A stretch of DNA of 8,347 nucleotides from the NCBI GenBank assembly GCA_016291475.1, contig JAEEXJ010000120.1, positions 1-8,347 on the forward strand. Direction: 5' to 3'. Each line of letters begins with the position of its first letter. Position 1 is the stretch's first letter. Positions 6,451 to 8,347 of this stretch are shown here, one piece after another. The stretch comes from Lachnospiraceae bacterium (lineage in GTDB: Bacteria > Bacillota_A > Clostridia > Lachnospirales > Lachnospiraceae). The notes beneath the pieces were generated by a model. That model was not told where the DNA came from. It ran no database searches and was given only the letters and a program-made list of their open reading frames with translations. The translations under genes were made by a program, and so were the position numbers.

Positions 6451-7797
6451 TTAAATCGCCTGCTTCAATCTATCGATAAATTCCTCGGGTACGGAATTCT
6501 CATCACACCACTCTTTTAAAAGTTCCTCGAGAGGAGCTGCCTGCATAGCAAGGATCTCCTTCTCATATCTGTCCGTAAGCTTGCTCTTTCCGCCCTTTTT
6601 GATGAAATCGGTAAGGCAGCTTGCAACTTCACTTCTGGTACCTACGCACTCGAAGGGTTTATTTTCATTCAGGCCCACAAGCTCCCTGAAATCCTCATCA
6701 AGAGACTCCTTATCAAGAAGCTTTTCTCCGAAGATGGAAACAACCTCCTCCTCACTTAAGAAAGAAGAAAGGATGATATATACAAAGAGACACTTGGGAC
6801 ACGCACAGCACCATACACCCTTCTTGCTTCCTCTGTTGCAGGATCTGAATACCTTAAAATAATCACTGCCCTTCTCCGCAAATATCCTTGCGATCTGAAC
6901 TTCCGTAAAAGGTCTTAAGAGTGAGAAGTAATGAATATCGGAATCGATAAGTCCTTCAATGTATTCATCGAAATCCTCTTCGAATTCATAGCTCTTGGAA
7001 TACTGATGATTTACTTTTGTTCCGGGAACCGTGCTCTCATTTGCACTGGTCTCGTTGGAAAGCGCGATGTACTTAAATCCGCACAGGTAAGCCGTGATAA
7101 CCGCGGAGAAAGCAAACACCGCAGAGATGGGGATATGACCGTTCATATATCCCTCTTCGTTCATCTTGATAACCTGAGGATCAAGCGTACGTTTAGCGGT
7201 ATATACTCCCTTTTTATGAGAACACTTCTCAATAACATTGGTAGCCGTAGCGTTCTCATTTACGACGTAAGTCGTGATGTCTTCACCTTTAAGAAGCTCA
7301 AGGCTTACCACCGAGTCCTTACCTCCACCCACGGGAACAAGGCATCCCGAATAAATCTTATCATCGTGAAGAACCGCAGGCTCATCGTCCGTTGTGGTAT
7401 TGCACTCGAATCTTACGAGCCTGTCCGCTGATACCGTAATTCCGTTACGGTATAAGAACTCTCCGAGTCCGTTAAAATACAACTTTCTCCACCAGTCCTT
7501 CTGGGCTGCGGAAAGAGTTCCGCACTTAATAACGACCTTCTCGGGACATACGGTCTTGTAATAGCTTATGGTCTCAACCATTCCGAGTGAGAAAATAAGA
7601 GTTCTTAAAATGGGATCTTCGAGATCCACCTTTCTCTCACCGAGGGGAAATCTCCACTCGGGCATGAAATCACGAAGTCCGGGAATGGAGAATCTGTATC
7701 TTACAAACAGCTCTCCGTCCTCGATCCTGGTCTCGAATTTTCTGTATTCGAAAGTGTCATATAATTTTCTGAGATCATCAAATTGTTTCTGTGACAT
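6451..7797 (-). CDS. murL: MurL-like UDP-N-acetyl-alpha-D-muramoyl-L-alanyl-L-glutamate epimerase
   Basis: MurL uses ATP (giving AMP and PPi) to invert the glutamate of UDP-MurNAc-L-Ala-L-Glu to D-Glu in the cytoplasm, partnering with MurD2. The 448-residue length fits. Motifs that match my recollection of Xanthomonas MurL, in the same order: YFNGLGEFLYRNG (107-119), PVGGGKDS (155-162, a PP-loop-like ATP site), RTLDPQ (203-208), MNGHIPISAV (218-227), ALSNETSAN (245-253), VPGTKVNHQYSK (257-268), SLLRP (292-296), SCN (319-321), WCCACPKCLFVY (329-340), IFGEKLLD (355-362) and NKPFECVG (379-386). The cysteines at 320, 330, 331, 333 and 336 may bind a metal. No signal peptide or membrane segment. 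AGAGG lies 7 nt before the ATG, and the ATG is 15 nt after the solute-binding protein stop, so co-transcription is likely. Alternative: an uncharacterised PP-loop ATP pyrophosphatase, if the recalled match is wrong. Confidence 0.85.
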   Translation of the reverse strand: MSQKQFDDLRKLYDTFEYRKFETRIEDGELFVRYRFSIPGLRDFMPEWRFPLGERKVDLEDPILRTLIFSLGMVETISYYKTVCPEKVVIKCGTLSAAQKDWWRKLYFNGLGEFLYRNGITVSADRLVRFECNTTTDDEPAVLHDDKIYSGCLVPVGGGKDSVVSLELLKGEDITTYVVNENATATNVIEKCSHKKGVYTAKRTLDPQVIKMNEEGYMNGHIPISAVFAFSAVITAYLCGFKYIALSNETSANESTVPGTKVNHQYSKSYEFEEDFDEYIEGLIDSDIHYFSLLRPFTEVQIARIFAEKGSDYFKVFRSCNRGSKKGVWCCACPKCLFVYIILSSFLSEEEVVSIFGEKLLDKESLDEDFRELVGLNENKPFECVGTRSEVASCLTDFIKKGGKSKLTDRYEKEILAMQAAPLEELLKEWCDENSVPEEFIDRLKQAI

Positions 7798-7812
7798 ATA
7801 TCTGCCTCTCGA

Positions 7813-8347
7813 TCATCTAATATCTAATGCAAGTCCTTCCGAGAATTCCTGTCCGTCTATTTCACATTCATAGACAAGTGCCAAATAGTCAATATAAATA
7901 TATAGATCATCCTCCGACATAGCGGTATCACTGTAGGGAACCAACCCACCGGCATTCATGACCATATCAGCCGCTTCCTGCGTGAGCACGTTGACACCAG
8001 AAGCATCTCCGTAAACCTCCCATGTGGGAAGACCGCACCAGTCAAGATATCCGTAATGACATACAAGTTTTCCGAGTTCAAAACAATACTGCGCGGTAGC
8101 CACAGGATAAGCTGTATCCTCAGCTACGGCAAGCACCTCGGTAGGTCCTCCGATAAAGCAATCCTGATCCGCATATCTTGAATCAAGAACGGGGAAGCTG
8201 CTCATTCCGACTTCGAAATCACAAGCCACGGCAAACTGAGAACAATTCCACGATCCGTTCACAAAGAATGCACACTCTCCGTTTCCAAAATCGGTAAGAA
8301 CCTCATCATAGGTTTTATTAAGTGCATCGGGATCAAAATATCCCGTA
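7813..8347 (-). CDS. Extracellular solute-binding protein, family 1 (ABC sugar-type), C-terminal fragment
   Basis: The reading frame is open to the right edge, so the gene is cut at its 5' end; about 177 codons are visible and the GTG at 8262 is an internal valine rather than a start. Visible features: a GYFDPDAL segment followed by TYDEVLTDFGNGECAFFVNG and SW, matching the 'G.aAm.inGsW' core of family 1 binding proteins; then VGMSSFPVL, a GGPTEVLAV stretch like the 'GG...lai' turn, an FELGKLVC helix, and GLPTWE near the usual 'lPt...' position. Such proteins are lipid-anchored substrate receptors of ABC importers, often for sugars; the ligand cannot be inferred. The tail EFSEGLALDIR resembles no motif I know. 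It is immediately upstream of the murL-like gene (15-nt gap) and no terminator is visible between them. Confidence 0.8.
   Translation of the reverse strand, partial: TGYFDPDALNKTYDEVLTDFGNGECAFFVNGSWNCSQFAVACDFEVGMSSFPVLDSRYADQDCFIGGPTEVLAVAEDTAYPVATAQYCFELGKLVCHYGYLDWCGLPTWEVYGDASGVNVLTQEAADMVMNAGGLVPYSDTAMSEDDLYIYIDYLALVYECEIDGQEFSEGLALDIR

Noticed and set aside
6931..7431. A 166-codon open frame on the plus strand opposite the MurL-like gene
   Set aside because: It is fully antisense to a gene with strong family motifs and has no motif of its own.
8260..8262. GTG at 8262 as start of a 149-residue gene
   Set aside because: The frame continues open to the edge with sequence typical of a solute-binding protein (TYDEVLTDFGNGECAFF), so the GTG is an internal valine.

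Overview
The window looks like chromosomal DNA of an anaerobic, Gram-positive clostridial bacterium, most likely a Lachnospiraceae (Butyrivibrio or Roseburia-like) genome. The signs are moderate GC content, strong AGGAG-type ribosome binding sites, a DUF3048 (YerB-type) lipoprotein, a secreted YkuD transpeptidase carrying 'FDAxxYxxxYPDVA' repeats, and a small bacterial malic enzyme. The genus is an inference. There are no RNA genes, mobile elements or CRISPR arrays.

Layout: positions 3853 down to 1 hold a minus-strand operon with a consensus -10 box: a MurD-family ligase, then rarA (overlapping by 23 nt), then malic enzyme (1 nt gap), then probably another gene that starts on the malic enzyme stop codon and leaves the window. 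A terminator at 3878-3914 separates this operon from an upstream minus-strand secreted L,D-transpeptidase (about 3950-4918). A 260-nt divergent intergenic region with phased T/A tracts and TTAAG direct repeats follows. It carries a good promoter for the plus-strand DUF3048 lipoprotein (5201-6364). A strong bidirectional hairpin at 6375-6411 lies between this gene and the convergent minus-strand gene 6451-7797. Fifteen nt upstream of that gene is the C-terminal part of an extracellular sugar-type solute-binding protein, cut by the right edge.

The most interesting point is that 6451-7797 strongly resembles MurL, the ATP-dependent epimerase that converts UDP-MurNAc-L-Ala-L-Glu to the D-Glu form. 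The MurD-family ligase 2.6 kb away has 'DDSISTIP' where canonical MurD has 'NDSKATN', the signature I associate with MurD2 (the L-Glu-adding ligase). Together they would make a complete alternative route for putting D-glutamate into peptidoglycan without free D-Glu or glutamate racemase (MurI). The route was described from Xanthomonas; finding both halves in a clostridial genome, flanking an L,D-transpeptidase and an envelope lipoprotein, is the main candidate discovery. The assignments rest on motifs recalled from memory, not on a search.
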